Shown in pieces: positions 34,601 to 46,900 of a stretch of 64,000 nt of DNA; the stretch's first letter is position 1, and the number at the start of each line of letters is the position of its first letter. A program made the translations under genes and the position numbers. Source of the DNA: Nymphaea colorata (lineage: Eukaryota > Streptophyta > Magnoliopsida > Nymphaeales > Nymphaeaceae). Below the pieces are notes generated by a model that saw only the letters and a program-made list of their open reading frames with translations, ran no database searches and was not told the DNA's origin. The stretch lies in contig NC_045138.2 in NCBI RefSeq assembly GCF_008831285.2, positions 17,517,934-17,581,933 of the forward strand, read 5' to 3'.

Positions 34601-35200
34601 GTGAATATGTAAGAAAGCTGTTACGGTATTAAAGAGATCTAACGATCAGAATCATAGTCACCACTACCATGCAATCTTTCATTGGTTTGATCTTAGTGGG
34701 TATCTGTCTTAGCCCGTGTTTGCACATTGGTGAAACTCATATAAGCTTCATTGGGTAGATTTTTCGAGATAAACTGTGTCCTTGAAAAGGCCGGGCAATC
34801 TTTTTTAGTGAATTATGATAGAAGAGACATGTTATCCCCCATGTATCTGTGTAGACCAAATGTTTTATGGGACATAAAGTCTGTGGTTTGGGGCCGATTG
34901 ACAATAGTTAGACATTATTACTGTCTTATGAATCGACTTTAAAAAAATAAATAAATTCAAGAAACACTTGTAGCGATGTTTTTTAAATTTGCTTTGTTTT
35001 TAAGACAGATTTATAATACAAATAATAAATTTTTTACGGTCGCCAAACAGCCCCAAAAGCGCCTTAATTCATTTCGTGCCCTTAGCTAAATTTTGTAATT
35101 GAACATACAAAATTCATGGGGCAGGATGGGTTTGCCGGGTCAGATATGGATCTCGGATCCTTTTAAAAGACCCGAAATTTTATATTATCGACTTCCCTCG
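34601..35200. other. Intergenic DNA upstream of eL27
   Basis: No coding region recognised. It is AT-rich and presumably includes the distal eL27 promoter. Confidence 0.4.
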
Positions 35201-35260
35201 TCTTTAACAAAGATTTTCCTGGGCAACAAGGTAAATTACTCTTGTCAGGAACGCCATAAA

Positions 35261-35360
35261 TTAGAGACCCTAACTTCTCGTATCTCCTCCCTCCAGACCC
35301 TAGCGTGAGAGCGGGCGTGCGAGCTAGCGAGAGAGAGAGAGAGAGAGCGAGGGAGTGGAG
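35261..35360 (+). promoter_or_regulatory. eL27 promoter/leader with telo-box-like motif
   Basis: ACCCTAAC at 35267-35274 matches the core of the plant telo-box (AAACCCTAA), which is typical near transcription starts of ribosomal protein genes. A GA tract (35329-35348) lies in the leader just before the ATG. No clear TATA box was seen. Confidence 0.5.
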
Positions 35361-35768
35361 ATGGTGAAGTTTTTGAAGCAGAACAAGGCCGTGATCATCC
35401 TCCAGGGCCGATTCGCGGGCCGGAAGGCGGTGATCGTCCGGCCATTCGACGACGGGACGCGCGACCGCCCCTATGGCCACTGCCTCGTCGCCGGCCTCCT
35501 CAAGTACCCAAAGAAGGTTATCCGCAAGGACTCGGCGAAGAAGACGGCCAAGAAGTCGCGTGTGAAGGTCTTCATCAAGCTTGTGAACTACAACCACATC
35601 ATGCCTACCCGGTACACCCTGGACGTCGATCTGAAGGACGTCATCACGCTCGACGCACTCCAGTCCCATGATAAGAAGGTCACCGCCGCGAAGGAGGCCA
35701 AGGCCCGCTTCGAGGACAGGTTCAAATCCGGGAAGAACAGGTGGTTCTTCACCAAGCTCCGATTCTGA
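35361..35768 (+). CDS. RPL27: 60S ribosomal protein eL27
   Basis: A single uninterrupted frame of 135 residues, the normal eL27 length. It begins [20 protein letters not shown] (KOW-type fold), includes [15 protein letters not shown], basic [20 protein letters not shown] and [16 protein letters not shown], and ends [12 protein letters not shown]. eL27 is a structural protein of the large cytosolic ribosomal subunit. The ATG at 35361 is chosen because it gives the conserved N-terminus; an in-frame GTG lies two codons upstream. The gene has no intron in its coding part, as in other plants, and is very GC-rich compared with its surroundings. Confidence 0.97.
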   Translation: MVKFLKQNKAVIILQGRFAGRKAVIVRPFDDGTRDRPYGHCLVAGLLKYPKKVIRKDSAKKTAKKSRVKVFIKLVNYNHIMPTRYTLDVDLKDVITLDALQSHDKKVTAAKEAKARFEDRFKSGKNRWFFTKLRF

Positions 35769-38045
35769 AATCGGCGGTTCATTCCTTTCAGTCCTTTTCA
35801 TCTCATTTGTTCTTTTTTGGTCGCGGTCTCTGACCCAATATGAGTTAAGACGAACGTTTCCGAACTCTTCATTGTTTGTCTTTTAGGGTTTGGTGATTAC
35901 TGTTTAAGATCTGATAGTGTTCTTCTCCTATATCATGATGTCTAGAGATTTTGATTTTTGTTGTCCGGCTACTTCTATTAAATTGAAGCTTAGATTTTGC
36001 TCAGTTAAGATGTGTTCTTATGATGTTATGTTTAGAATGATCAATAGGCGTTAGATTTTAAAGAAAGAGTCTGGCCGAGTGTCCTAATATTTGGATTTTG
36101 GTTCACCGAACGTTAATTCCCATTGTTCTTGTTTAGTTCGATGATCGTGTGCGGCTCTTTTTCTGATGTCTTGATGATTCGTTGGGTATTTTGAGTTCCA
36201 TATTTGTAGAAGTAACTATTTCTAAATGCTGTGAGACTAATCACCGTGCCCCTGAGTTCTTCTTACTTGTGTTTCTGGTTTTTTTTATCAAACAAAAAAA
36301 AACTTCAAAAGATTGTTAGTTTCTCCTGCTGAATGTGTACAATGTTCATATGTTTTCTTCTTTTCTGGATGAGTGACCCCACGTGTTATATCGCTATAAA
36401 GCAATAACTGTGATTAAAAGTTGACGCGGTAATTGGTATTATCGCTTTTCCCTACGTAATTTGTTTTTTTATGCTATGGACTTATTTTCCAAAAATTGTA
36501 TGTTCTCCTATAAGGTTTATGCTTGGTTCTCTTTTCTAATAAGAACTTGCCCGCACTTCTAGCAATTGTCCAAAAGCAACTCGGCTTTAGTGGATTAGTG
36601 CCTAACTAGAATTAGATCTTCCAGCTAGAATCATGATGTTTCTGATGTTGAAAATTAATTTCAGCGTGTTAGATTAAGAAAGACTCAAACTTGTGGGAAG
36701 GTGTTTATCTGTATTCTTTTTGTTTTCACTTTTCTCCCAAAGAGCCTGATTTCACTAGCGTAGATTTGTGGCTCATTGTCAGTTTGTGGTGATAATTTTT
36801 TGAAGGAAAAGTCAGTGGATATATAAATTGCAGATGGGGTCATTATCGTTTTGAATATGTTTGTTTTGGAATTGTGATGGAAGTTGGTTTGGCATTACTG
36901 GTAAAGGTGGGAATTGCTTCAAAAGCTGAATGTCGGGGGAACCTGTAATTTTAATCGGTGCCTAAGAAATTTTGAAGATTGTTGAGGAATAGTTGTTGCT
37001 TGGGAAACTGTGAAGCTTTAGGTCATAATTAGGGCTTTCCGGACACCGTTTATTTGTATTAGCCAGTGATTGTGAAATGGGTTTGATCTTTAGCCTCTGG
37101 TGCAATTATGTATATTAAATGGATGATTCATTAAGTGGGCACTTATTGATGCAAAAATGCATTGTACCTATAGTTAGCATGCTAATGAGCTGAACTACTA
37201 AACTTCTTAAGGAACCATGTGTTTATTTGGTTTTTCTGTTGGTTCGAAGATACCTAACTGGTTTGGTGAAGAAGTATGTTCTTGAAAAGAAGAGAGATGC
37301 AGTTTTCTGAGTTTGATGCTAGTTAGGCTCATTTACTGTTGTTGATTAGCAATGGATATTATGGTAGTTGATGCTTAGTTAGGATCATTTATGTTTTATT
37401 TTCTAAGGTTTGTTTTTGGTAGAGTGAGGAGAGGAAACCTGGTTATTCCCTTATTCAATAGGTATGGTTTCTTACATGGTCTTAGCTTCGTCCGTCGGGT
37501 ATATCTTATTACATATAATGCGTTCATCATTTTGTAATGTAGTCAGAAGTTGCCTAGTTTCTCAAGATACAGACTAGCTTTTAGGGCTGTTTAGGTGCTT
37601 AATAACTTGTATGTTTCAGTACAACATCACTTTTCGGGGGACAGATCATTTTGCTACCTGAATAGGTCTCACGGTCTGGCCCCCCTTTTTTTTTTCTACC
37701 TCCTGGTTTGTTGAATTAATGACCTAGAAAAATTGAAATACTTGAAGTCTTTAGTTACCACTTATTGTCTTGTATTGATTGTTTAAAAAAAATTAGTATT
37801 TTGAATACAAGTTTTTCTAGATTGATTGTTTCTTTCCGAGTGACGCCTAGGCACCGATTACCTTTTGAATTTTGACTACCTAATCTTCGATTTATGGGCG
37901 TACGTTGTTAAAGTGTTGCGTTGTCTATCTGATAAAAATTCACATATCGTATATCGAGCTTTTATCTGATGCCACTTTACATGAATTTTTCCTTTTCTTT
38001 CTCATGTCTATTCGACAAGAGTGTAGCTAAGCTGCTACAGGAGGT
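35769..38045. other. 3' UTR of eL27 then intergenic DNA
   Basis: T-rich sequence following the eL27 stop, then about 2 kb without recognisable coding content or clear transposon ends. Confidence 0.5.
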
Positions 38046-38897
38046 TGAGATGATTTGTTGCTTCTTGCCTTGTTGAGTGGCTTCATCATGCGGGCATCTA
38101 CCTAGACATCATCCAGCCTATTTTCAAGGCGTAGATTGATGAAGGGATGCTTACTGAGGGATCAGAAGAAAGGTCAATATTCTGATCTCCCAGCAGCCTT
38201 TGACATGGTCTTCCTTTGAAGTAATAGCTTTTAATTCAATTTATTTTCACTATTCATTGAAATTGCTTCCTGAATAGCCGAACTTTGGTACATTCATGGC
38301 TCGGTTCAGACGGGAGCATAAACAAAAGTGATTTTCTATGGAAAGTCATCCGGGATTGTTTGAGGGGAAAGAACGAGATATTTTTCACAGTTCTTTTCCT
38401 AGATATATCCGGACATTTACGTTTTGATATTTTATGTACCGTTCTCTTTGTTTTAATTTTTTGAAAGTTGAAGCCTGGGAATTCCAACCTTTCTTCGTTA
38501 TTGGTTCCATATTACGCATATAGCATGAAGGGGAAGTTTTCTGTTGCTTTTGATTTACCCTTAATTTTTGTATTTTCCATTTACTGTTACGTGTTTATGT
38601 TGCGCGCCCCGGACGTGAGAGATGATGGCAGCGTCTTGGTCAGGTTCAATCACTTGCGAAATTCAGATGATGGCACTTCTCGACACTTAACGCTTCATGA
38701 ACCGCAGCCTACCTGCTTCGATGTGTTCGGGAGGCTGAATACTTTAATCTTGGGATGGTTTGTTTGGTTCTTGCCTTGTTGAGTAGCTTCATGATGCGGG
38801 CATGTCCCCAACACATCATCCAGCTTAGTTACGAGGCATAAATTGAGGAAGGGATTTCCCTCTCATCGGCTTATTGAAAGATCACAAACTGTCGGTT
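38046..38897 (+). repeat. Direct repeat pair of about 125 bp
   Basis: 38046-38172 and 38759-38897 share CTTGCCTTGTTGAGTGGCTTCATCATGCGGGCAT-type sequence (split: TTCTTGCCTTGTTGAGT, GCGGGCAT, CATCATCCAGC, TGAAGGGAT or TGAGGAAGGGAT). The copies are diverged and about 590 bp apart. The DNA between them has an open frame (38468-38782) with no recognisable family. Confidence 0.6.
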
Positions 38898-40350
38898 TTT
38901 TTGGTCTCGATCAGCCTCTGACATCTCCTGGTTAAGTAATCGACTTATATGGTTATGGAATTTGAAATTGGACGTTTTGTTTTTTAAAAATGGATCAGAC
39001 TAAAATAACATCTGGGTCGAAACTGCATTAGATTCCAGTTGGTAGTCACGCTCAGATTCAAATTCGACTGTGAAACTGCATGCCAAATATGAAACCCTTA
39101 AATAATCGGATTTGCCGTCTTTTGAACAAGACAGTTCTCTTGGTAACCGTGGTCCCTTGACGACTAGAACTTCATCACTTCGTTTTGTCACGGAACCAGT
39201 TTATGTTGTAGATGGAAAATATTCATTTTCTAGGTGCACCAAACCAACATGATCTCGAGTCTTGTTTTGTCATAAAACCGCATTGAAAGTTGATCGAAAC
39301 ATCGTGTTTGATTGTTCCATGTCTGTGTTTGATGACACACTACCTCGGAACAGAAAGGGAGCCTTCGGTTTCCTTAAGTTGCCACCAAACACTGTCCACA
39401 GAACAGGGGTAACAGGACAGGCAATAGAACAAATGGCGCTGTTCTCTAGTTACCCTTGGAACTCCAGTGAACAGAATTCTTTCAGCTGTTCTTTTATTTG
39501 TCATCGTTTAGAAGCAGCTCATCTCCTCCTGTCACAATGATAGTGTTTTTCATAATAAACACGACAATGTTCTTCCTGCTTATTCAGACTCACTAATGCT
39601 GTAAAATCTTGTGACATGATCTGTTCTCAAGAATGTGATTGTGTGAGCTTCTCTACGTGACAGAACGTCGGATGCTTTTCACCTCTTGTGACCTACCTGT
39701 TGAGGTGTGCAATACTGTAATATATGAAATTTGGATCTTTTAGGTATCAAGCTTGAATTGAATGGTTGTTCATTGGGAAGTTCCATACGTGAGCTGTGAA
39801 ATTTGAGTTAAAGGTCAGACCTGTTAAACAAATGTGGAATGCAAGCTTATAGTTTCTAAGAATTGGCCTTAAATACTTCTTTGATCTCTTTAAGATGCGA
39901 CAAGGTGAGGTTCAAAACAGACCATATCTTTCTCTTTTCTCTTCCAATTCATTATTGCTTCATCTGGGTTTGTTTATACTGCTAGCCTATACATATAATT
40001 GGTGGCTTAAGGTATGGTTGTTAGGTGACATTGTGTTTGATCATACAACTTATGGGTACTGCAGAGTGAACTTGATGGCACGAAAGAGGGAAGACGTACC
40101 GATTCTTGTTGCTTGATGCAACCCAACTGAAAATCTACAAAGGTAATACATGAATAGGCTTTGGAAGGTGCCTGAGAGCCCTTGCAATCTATTTCTGGGT
40201 ATAGATCTTGACCAGAAACCTGAAGCTGTTCTTATTAGTATAGTTGTCAGCAGTACCAATACTGTTTTTGCCTTTTTGTTGTAACTATAAGATTTTTTTT
40301 GTCTAAGTTTTCTTTGTGTAAGAAATATTTTTTGAAATATAAATTATTTT
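38898..40350. other. Intergenic DNA, no gene seen
   Basis: Several short open frames without domains. A patch at 39385-39500 has inverted ACAGGACAG / CTGTTC-type words, possibly a small MITE. Confidence 0.4.
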
Positions 40351-40356
40351 TTTGTA

Positions 40357-40434
<78 letters not shown>

Positions 40435-40572
40435 ATCGAATCTAAATTCGACCACCCAGATCTCCCACTCTTTTCTCTCTCTTTCTAATCCTTATATATA
40501 TATATATATATAGTCATCGAATCGAAATTGGACCACCCAGATCTCCCACTCTTTTCTCTCTCTTTCGAATCC
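40357..40572. repeat. CT/AT microsatellite followed by an 81-bp tandem duplication
   Basis: A CT run at 40357-40376 is followed by about 28 AT units (40376-40431). Then AGTCATCGAATCTAAATTCG plus CCACCCAGATCTCCCACTCT and a short AT run (40432-40511) is repeated at 40512-40572. The AT run next to each unit suggests slippage-assisted duplication. Confidence 0.9.
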
Positions 40573-41260
40573 GTTGGTGGCCCTGCCTGCATAAGGTTGG
40601 AAGGGTAAAAAGGAATGCTAGACAACACATTACAAAGGCAATCAATCAACATGCAGCCAAACTGTTTAAGAAGATTGCTCGGTTAAAGATGAGGACGACG
40701 ATAGAGGCTCTCAACAATCTAACAAGGAAAGACAATCTAAGAGCATTAGAACATATCTCAACAACTTATAAAAGCAATCACTATGACAATGTAATCTCTC
40801 CTAAAATTAAGGTGTAATTTTATAAATAGTACAAGAACATCTCCACCAGTACCACAGTGGAAGAGCTCTCGCGTGAACTTGGGTGATCATTTCACCGAGT
40901 AAATCTGTCTTCTTCCACGGGCTTGCCCTTTGCCTTTACCCATTGATGGGTAGAGGAAAGGAGGAGCCATTGCTGCTCCTCTTTGAAAGATGAGAGAGAA
41001 AGAAAATGAGAGAGAGAAAGGAGAGATTTGGACCATTTGTTATAGATTGGATAGCGGAGACTTGATGTTCTCAGATGTTATATATATAAAACACATTCCA
41101 GTGCACAAACAATACAACACAAACGCTGAATGGATCGCTGAGAATGGACAAAGTATGAGACAAATATTAGACGAAGTTGAAACAAATGAATAAAACATGA
41201 AACAAACGTTAGATAGACAAAATAGATGGAATGTGAGCAAACATCGGACACAACAGATAA
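40573..41260. other. Intergenic DNA, possible transposon remnant
   Basis: No gene recognised. The order of ATCTCCACCAGTACCACAGT and TTCACCGAGTAAATC resembles a retrotransposon LTR end by texture only; no duplicate LTR is in the window. Confidence 0.25.
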
Positions 41261-41391
41261 GATAGATAGAACATGAACAAGCATAAGATAAAATGAACAA
41301 AACAAGCAAATGTATCATGTGAAACGATAGATAGAACATGAACAAGCATAAGATAAAATGAACAAAACAAGCAAAATGTATCATGTGAAAC
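41261..41391. repeat. Tandem repeat, two 65-66 bp units
   Basis: Units 41261-41325 and 41326-41391 both read GATAGATAGAACATGAACAA, then GCATAAGATAAAATGAACAA and end TGTATCATGTGAAAC. They differ by one inserted base. Flanking DNA has looser relatives of the same words. Confidence 0.9.
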
Positions 41392-41435
41392 AAGCGTCAG
41401 ACAAAAAAGACATGGTATGTTGTTCATCTAAGAAC

Positions 41436-41557
41436 ACTCTTATCCGCGACAGATGGTAGTGTGGTAGATAGGAAGTCCTTACGACAACAATCAAATACTC
41501 TTATCCACGACAGATGGTAGTGTGGTAGATAGGAAGTCCTTACGAAAACAATCAAAT
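41436..41557. repeat. Tandem repeat, two 61-bp units
   Basis: Units start at 41436 and 41497 with ACTCTTATCC(G/A)CGACAGATG and end GACAACAATCAAAT or GAAAACAATCAAAT. Only about two differences separate them. Confidence 0.9.
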
Positions 41558-41844
41558 GGCCTTTTATGGAACACTAAATTCTGGTATTGCATGAAAATTT
41601 CGCAAACTAAGGATTCATGAATATTGTGTTAGTGTTTCTATTAAACACCCTCTGAGAGTCGAACGATCGTTGAATCCTAATTCAAACAAATTGACAATTT
41701 TAATTTGAGAGCTTGTGCATGTAGACAGTGATTGAGGAATGGAGACAGATCCATGGTATTGACCCAATTTTAGAGAAAGTTGTAGACGTTGCCGATAAGT
41801 ACCAAATAGGGACATATAACCACATCACCCATTTGCGGCCGTTT

Positions 41845-41994
41845 CATTTTATATAATTTCATCATCGTTCCCCTTCACCTTCCCCTGCGAGCAGTAGCAG
41901 CAGGACGGCTTGCATCGGCAGCCAATTACAGCGCCGTCAACATTTCCAAGAAGTTGCTTCTGCTCATTCTGGTCTCAGCAGGCAGTAGTTCTCT

Positions 41995-42055
<61 letters not shown>
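41845..42055 (+). promoter_or_regulatory. Possible distal promoter/leader with CT and CA microsatellites
   Basis: TTTTATATAATTTC at about 41848-41861 is a good TATA-box match, followed by a pyrimidine-rich stretch and a CT (41999-42027) then CA (42027-42055) array. It could begin a leader exon of the tryptophan synthase gene 2 kb downstream, joined through the acceptor TTTTATTTTGCAG ending at 43883. This is inference. Confidence 0.3.
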
Positions 42056-42057
<2 letters not shown>

Positions 42058-42059
42058 CT

Positions 42060-43970
42060 CCTGCCCCCGCCCTTCATCTGCTCGACCTAGACCGTCGCCG
42101 TAGTGTCGAATTACCAGACCGGCTTCAACTTTTTATTGACGGGTTGGGCTCTATTGAGCTGGAAGGGTGCTATTTTTCTCTGCTTGTTTCTTTTCGTGGG
42201 TGTTGGTATTTTTCAGTTGCATGCTATCATTCGTGTGTGATCATGGTTCCTGTTGGTTTTCTGCTGTGCGTGTTCTTCTTCCTTGGGCGCTTCTTAGAAA
42301 GAAAAAAAATGTGATACTGTGTTTTACTGTTTGGCTTGACTGACCCGATTGGCGCGTTCTTTTCTGAGTTTCATAAGAAAAAATGTGGTTTTGAGTGAAA
42401 TATTTGCATCTTGTCCATTCAACATCGTTGCTTTTGAGTCCATTGTCCAACTTGTGCTAGATTTATCCGCGGGTGCGTAGAATGTGAGAATGGGGAAGCC
42501 AAGGATTTGATGAGACATGGCTGAATCTGTTCCATATTTGGGTATGCACTGAATGTTAGTGGACTGATATTGAATTGAGGACTGTCAATCTAAAAAATAA
42601 ACTTGTCGCCTTATCCACCTTGGCGTTTCTATTTAAGCAATCCCATGCTTTCAGTTGGTAGAAATCCTTTACTTGTTAAATTTCATTTCGTAAGGCCGGA
42701 CGAGCCAGCGACAGGGTTTCATCAAGGAAACCCTGTTTGAAGTGCTGCCTCTGATCTGGGCTGTGCATCCATCCCCCGACGACCACCAGCGACATCTCCG
42801 GCGACAGCGATAGAGACGGCGACAGCCTCTCGTCCAGCCGGTGCTCCCTCTGACTGCTACTGTTTTCTGGCGAATCAGCCTCTTGTCCGGCTACACTCTG
42901 GCGTCAGCTCCTCCGGCGACAGCTTCAGTCCAGCGAGAGCCTTCGGCAAGGTTTATTTGTCCAGCAAAAAAAAAAAAAAAAACGAAATCAAGTTTAGTTT
43001 TTTTTTTTTTTAATTTATTTTTCTTGTTTATCCCCTAAAATTCAGGGCCTTACTGTAAATCGTGGTCGCCTAATCTAATTTCTTAATAAAACTTTGTCAT
43101 AATCTTCAATCGGTGTTATTCTTACGATCTTATCGGTTATCTATGTTGAATCGGTGATGTACCCTTCATTCCACAATTTTGTTTCTGCCCTATTATCCAT
43201 GCTTTTGTTTATCTTTTCACCGAGCCTATTGTTCCTCTTTTCACTAATTTTTCTGCGGTGCATGTAGTGCTGACTTCATTGACAGAATGCACTAGTGTTC
43301 CTATAACTTCTATGGATTTACATGCTACGGAATGATTGAATGAGGCTGAAAGTTTAATAAATATGCAATTTCTGGCGCTCCTCCTTAGTTATATAGTCAT
43401 TAGCTTTTTTGTTTGTGCTTGGAGTTTTAAATCTAACAAACGTTATGAGTCTAATGACTTATGATTAAACCTTAATTTCTACCAACTATTTTTGTTTGTT
43501 GTTATTTAGTTTTGGTTGAAATTATATATATGTATACATATACGCACCCGTACTGAATTATTTTTGAGATTTGCCACATCCCACACCGGCACCCGCAACC
43601 ACACCCCGCACTCAGGTGATGTAGATTTTAGCTTTACAGTTTTTTGCAGTTCTTATGGTTTTGGAGCAAACGGCTTAAATCAGAAAATCTGGCAATGATA
43701 AGTTTTTTGATCCATGAACTTTTTTCTCATTCGTCAGTCATCACACCTGATGAGGTCTTTTGGGAAATTGGTTTCATGCCCATCATTCACATGTTAAAAA
43801 AACACAGGGTTGGGATTTTCTTTCTTGGAAGAAGATTCTAGAATTTTATTTAGTGGATTTTTATCTCAGTATTTTATTTTGCAGCCATCAAATGGGGCCT
43901 GATGGGCAAACCCTTTTATGCAGGCTATTTGACGACGGATGTGTAAAAAGAGTGAGAGAGTGTCTGGTAT
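42060..43970. other. Region upstream of tryptophan synthase alpha, with a GC-rich A-tailed patch
   Basis: 42700-42960 is GC-rich with repeated CGGCGACAGC-type words, ends in an A run of about 16 (42966-42982), then a T run. This resembles an A-tailed retro-inserted fragment. No gene was recognised in the rest. Confidence 0.4.
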
Positions 43971-46900
43971 ATGGGTATGGCACTTGTAGTGAGGACTACC
44001 ATTAGTTTTCTGCCTTCCAAGCACAGGATCTGTCCATCTCTGGCTACAACCACCACCAAGAGGTTTATAGCAGTTTCCATCTCTTCCCCAACAATGGCCT
44101 CCTTGAAGGCCTCTCCTGTTCCTGCCCTGAGCCTTTCAGAGACCTTCTCTAGGTTGAAGAAACAGGGAAAGGTGGGTCTTTTTTCCCTTTTCTCATTTGG
44201 GTTTTTTCTCCTTATTTGGTTTCTGCAAGTTAACTTCTTGTTGCTTGATTCAATTGCGCTTACTCATTTCGAGGTTGTTGACTTCTCTATTTTCTTAGGC
44301 CCCTATGACATGATTAACAATCCTGCCCTTTAGTTGCTGGAGTTTTAGTTCTCCCACGTAATTAGTTGTACATTTTGGTCGTGTTATTATTTTAAGTTCC
44401 AATTTTTTTCTCTCTGGGTTTCTGGTATCTCCTTTGAGTTCCATGCATTCGTTGCCTTGTTCTTTAGTTTCTGCGCATTTGTGTACACCATGCTTTGTCT
44501 CTTGTCCTTTTCCAGCCAATTTAGATCCATCAATTGTTAATTTGTTTTGTTTCATAGTTCTAGTTGCTTCCTATGAGGATTCCCCACTAATTTCCCTTTT
44601 TCGACTCTTTAGTTGGCATGTGGATTTGAGCATTTGCTTGACATGTTCCAGTTTCTACTTGTCTGTGAGATGACTATGTGGATTTGGACGTTTGATTTAG
44701 TGATATTTTGGACCCTGCATATGCTTTCTAGTTCAATGTGCAAAACAAACTTGTGGTTCGATTGCTCCTTTAGTTGTTGAATAAAATTCATGCAAGACAT
44801 TGTAGTGATTGCTCGGATAAGGCTTAGTCTGTGTGCTAGGAGGAAGCAATATACATAAATTTGAGTTGTAGCAGTACCAAGTCCAACTATTGCCAAGGAG
44901 AACTGAGTATAGGGTGTATAACGTCATGGTTATTTACTCAATGAATGCATTGATTCAAGGTTGTAAGCAGTAAAAGTTTCCATTTTGTACATATTAATTA
45001 TGTTTACAAGCCAAGCCGATGCATGCTGAGCCAAACTCGATTCCTTGGATTTGGCTTTTATTTGGCAAACCTATTTGATGAGTTTGATTGAGCTGTTAGA
45101 GTCCTGACACATGGGATGAGCTGGGTAACATGCTGCCCTCCCAATTCAGGACGCTATTTGTATGTCTTGCATTTTATCCTGTCACTATTTGAGTTGGCTT
45201 CCTAATATATTCTGATATGCATTTTTTTTTTCTTGATGTGGCTTTCCATATGATGGAGAAGTTTTGCTTTGCGTGGAGAATAACAGCAAATACACCACTT
45301 GGCCCACTTCTTTGAATCCTTGTTTCTCTTCCTTTTATCCTTTTTTGCTTCTATAATCCATTGAATAGGATCTTTTAGAAAAAAAATTCTTGTTAGTTGA
45401 TGGATATTAACTTTTTAAAATGATGTTGGGTATCTTGTGGGATTATGTTGGGAGCATCTACGTGCCATTCACTCTGTTACTGGATACTTAAGCTTGGTAG
45501 CTGTTTACAACCTTCCTAAAATTTATCCTCACCATGCACAGGTAGCCTTTATACCTTATATTACTGCAGGAGATCCTGATCTTTCAACAACTGCAGAAGC
45601 ATTGAAAGTTCTTGATTCTTGTGGCTCTGACATCATTGAATTGGGAGTACCATTTTCTGACCCTTTGGCTGATGGACCAGTTATTCAGGTTTGGGAATTG
45701 TTCAATTTCTTTGTTATTTGTTCTCATTTTATGCTTCTTCAGAGGGTCATAAGTTGGTGTTGCATGTGTTATCAGGCAGCTGCTACACGTGCTCTGGCAA
45801 AAGGTGCAAATTTTGATGCAATTGTTGCTATGCTAAGAGAGGTACTGTATTTAAAGTGCCATTAACACTTTGTGATGCATTTGCATTTGGATGGTAAAGC
45901 AATGCACATATATGATCTGCTCTGATGTCTATACAGTCTGCCCTATTTATTAAAGCAAGGATTGTGCCATTTTTTCCCCTAAATTGAGACAATAGCATTC
46001 ACTTCTCTTGAACTCTCAGAACGTTCAAACTTCTGTAATTTGTATACTTCAAAACTTGTTGCTGTTTTATTATCTGATAGTGTCTCTTTCATCTTGTATC
46101 TGATATATTTGATCAACATGGCTGCTTCTGACTCTTCAATACTCTGTCCTATATACCAAGATAAACTTCATGAGAATGATATAGAACTAGTGCTAATCTA
46201 TCTTGTTGAAATTTGCTGAGCAGGTCATCCCTCAAATATCTTGTCCAGTTGCTTTGTTTACTTATTACAATCCTATCCTGAGACGTGGAGTTGAGAAATT
46301 CATGGATATCCTACACGATGCAAGTGTCAAGGGTAATATATTCTCAGCTTAAGAATATTTAGTTCCTTGCTTTTTCTCCAAAAGGATGGTATACTGCAGT
46401 CTTCTTCCGAAACTATTCTCTGTTGAGTGAGTTGCACTTTGGACTCAAGTGCTAAGACATCTCCTCTCTTCAAATGAAATTTATGGGAGAAAATCATAGC
46501 TGTTCCTGTGCATGTGCTTTTTCAACATTCTCCTGCTTGGTTGTCCCTATATGGCATTAAAATCAATATCAAACTGATTTCAATATTTGTCCACAGATGT
46601 TTGCTGATTTTTTTATGATGAATCTGGTGTGCGGATGCACAAAAAAGAAAAGCTCATTTATGTGGACCAGTTTCCTGTGTCATTATGGTGACCGAATGTC
46701 ATAGGATTCTTTCTTTGGAGTACTTGAGAAATTACCATTCCCTGGTTAGTTTAGAGTATGTGCTTAATTTAGCATTTTGACCTGATGGTTTGTGTTTCAT
46801 CTTTTATCCTGTTGAGTTTAGAACAGAAAATTTTACCTTAGTCACAAAAGATGTTCCTTTCCTTGTAAAAGGATGGCTTTCTTTCCTTTCTCTGGCATAA

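Noticed and set aside
34955-34975. ACACTTGTAGCG as the missing end of the CACTA-like element at 1283
   Set aside because: The match is imperfect, 33 kb away, and lacks the subterminal repeats expected of a CACTA end.
35163-35801. 212-residue open frame on the minus strand
   Set aside because: Antisense shadow of the GC-rich eL27 exon.
41261-41557. Tandem repeats considered as a CRISPR-like array
   Set aside because: Only two adjacent copies per unit, no spacers, and the window is a plant nuclear genome.
41910-42314. 134-residue open frame with Ser-Leu and His-Thr repeats
   Set aside because: The repeats are translated CT and CA microsatellites; the rest has no domain.
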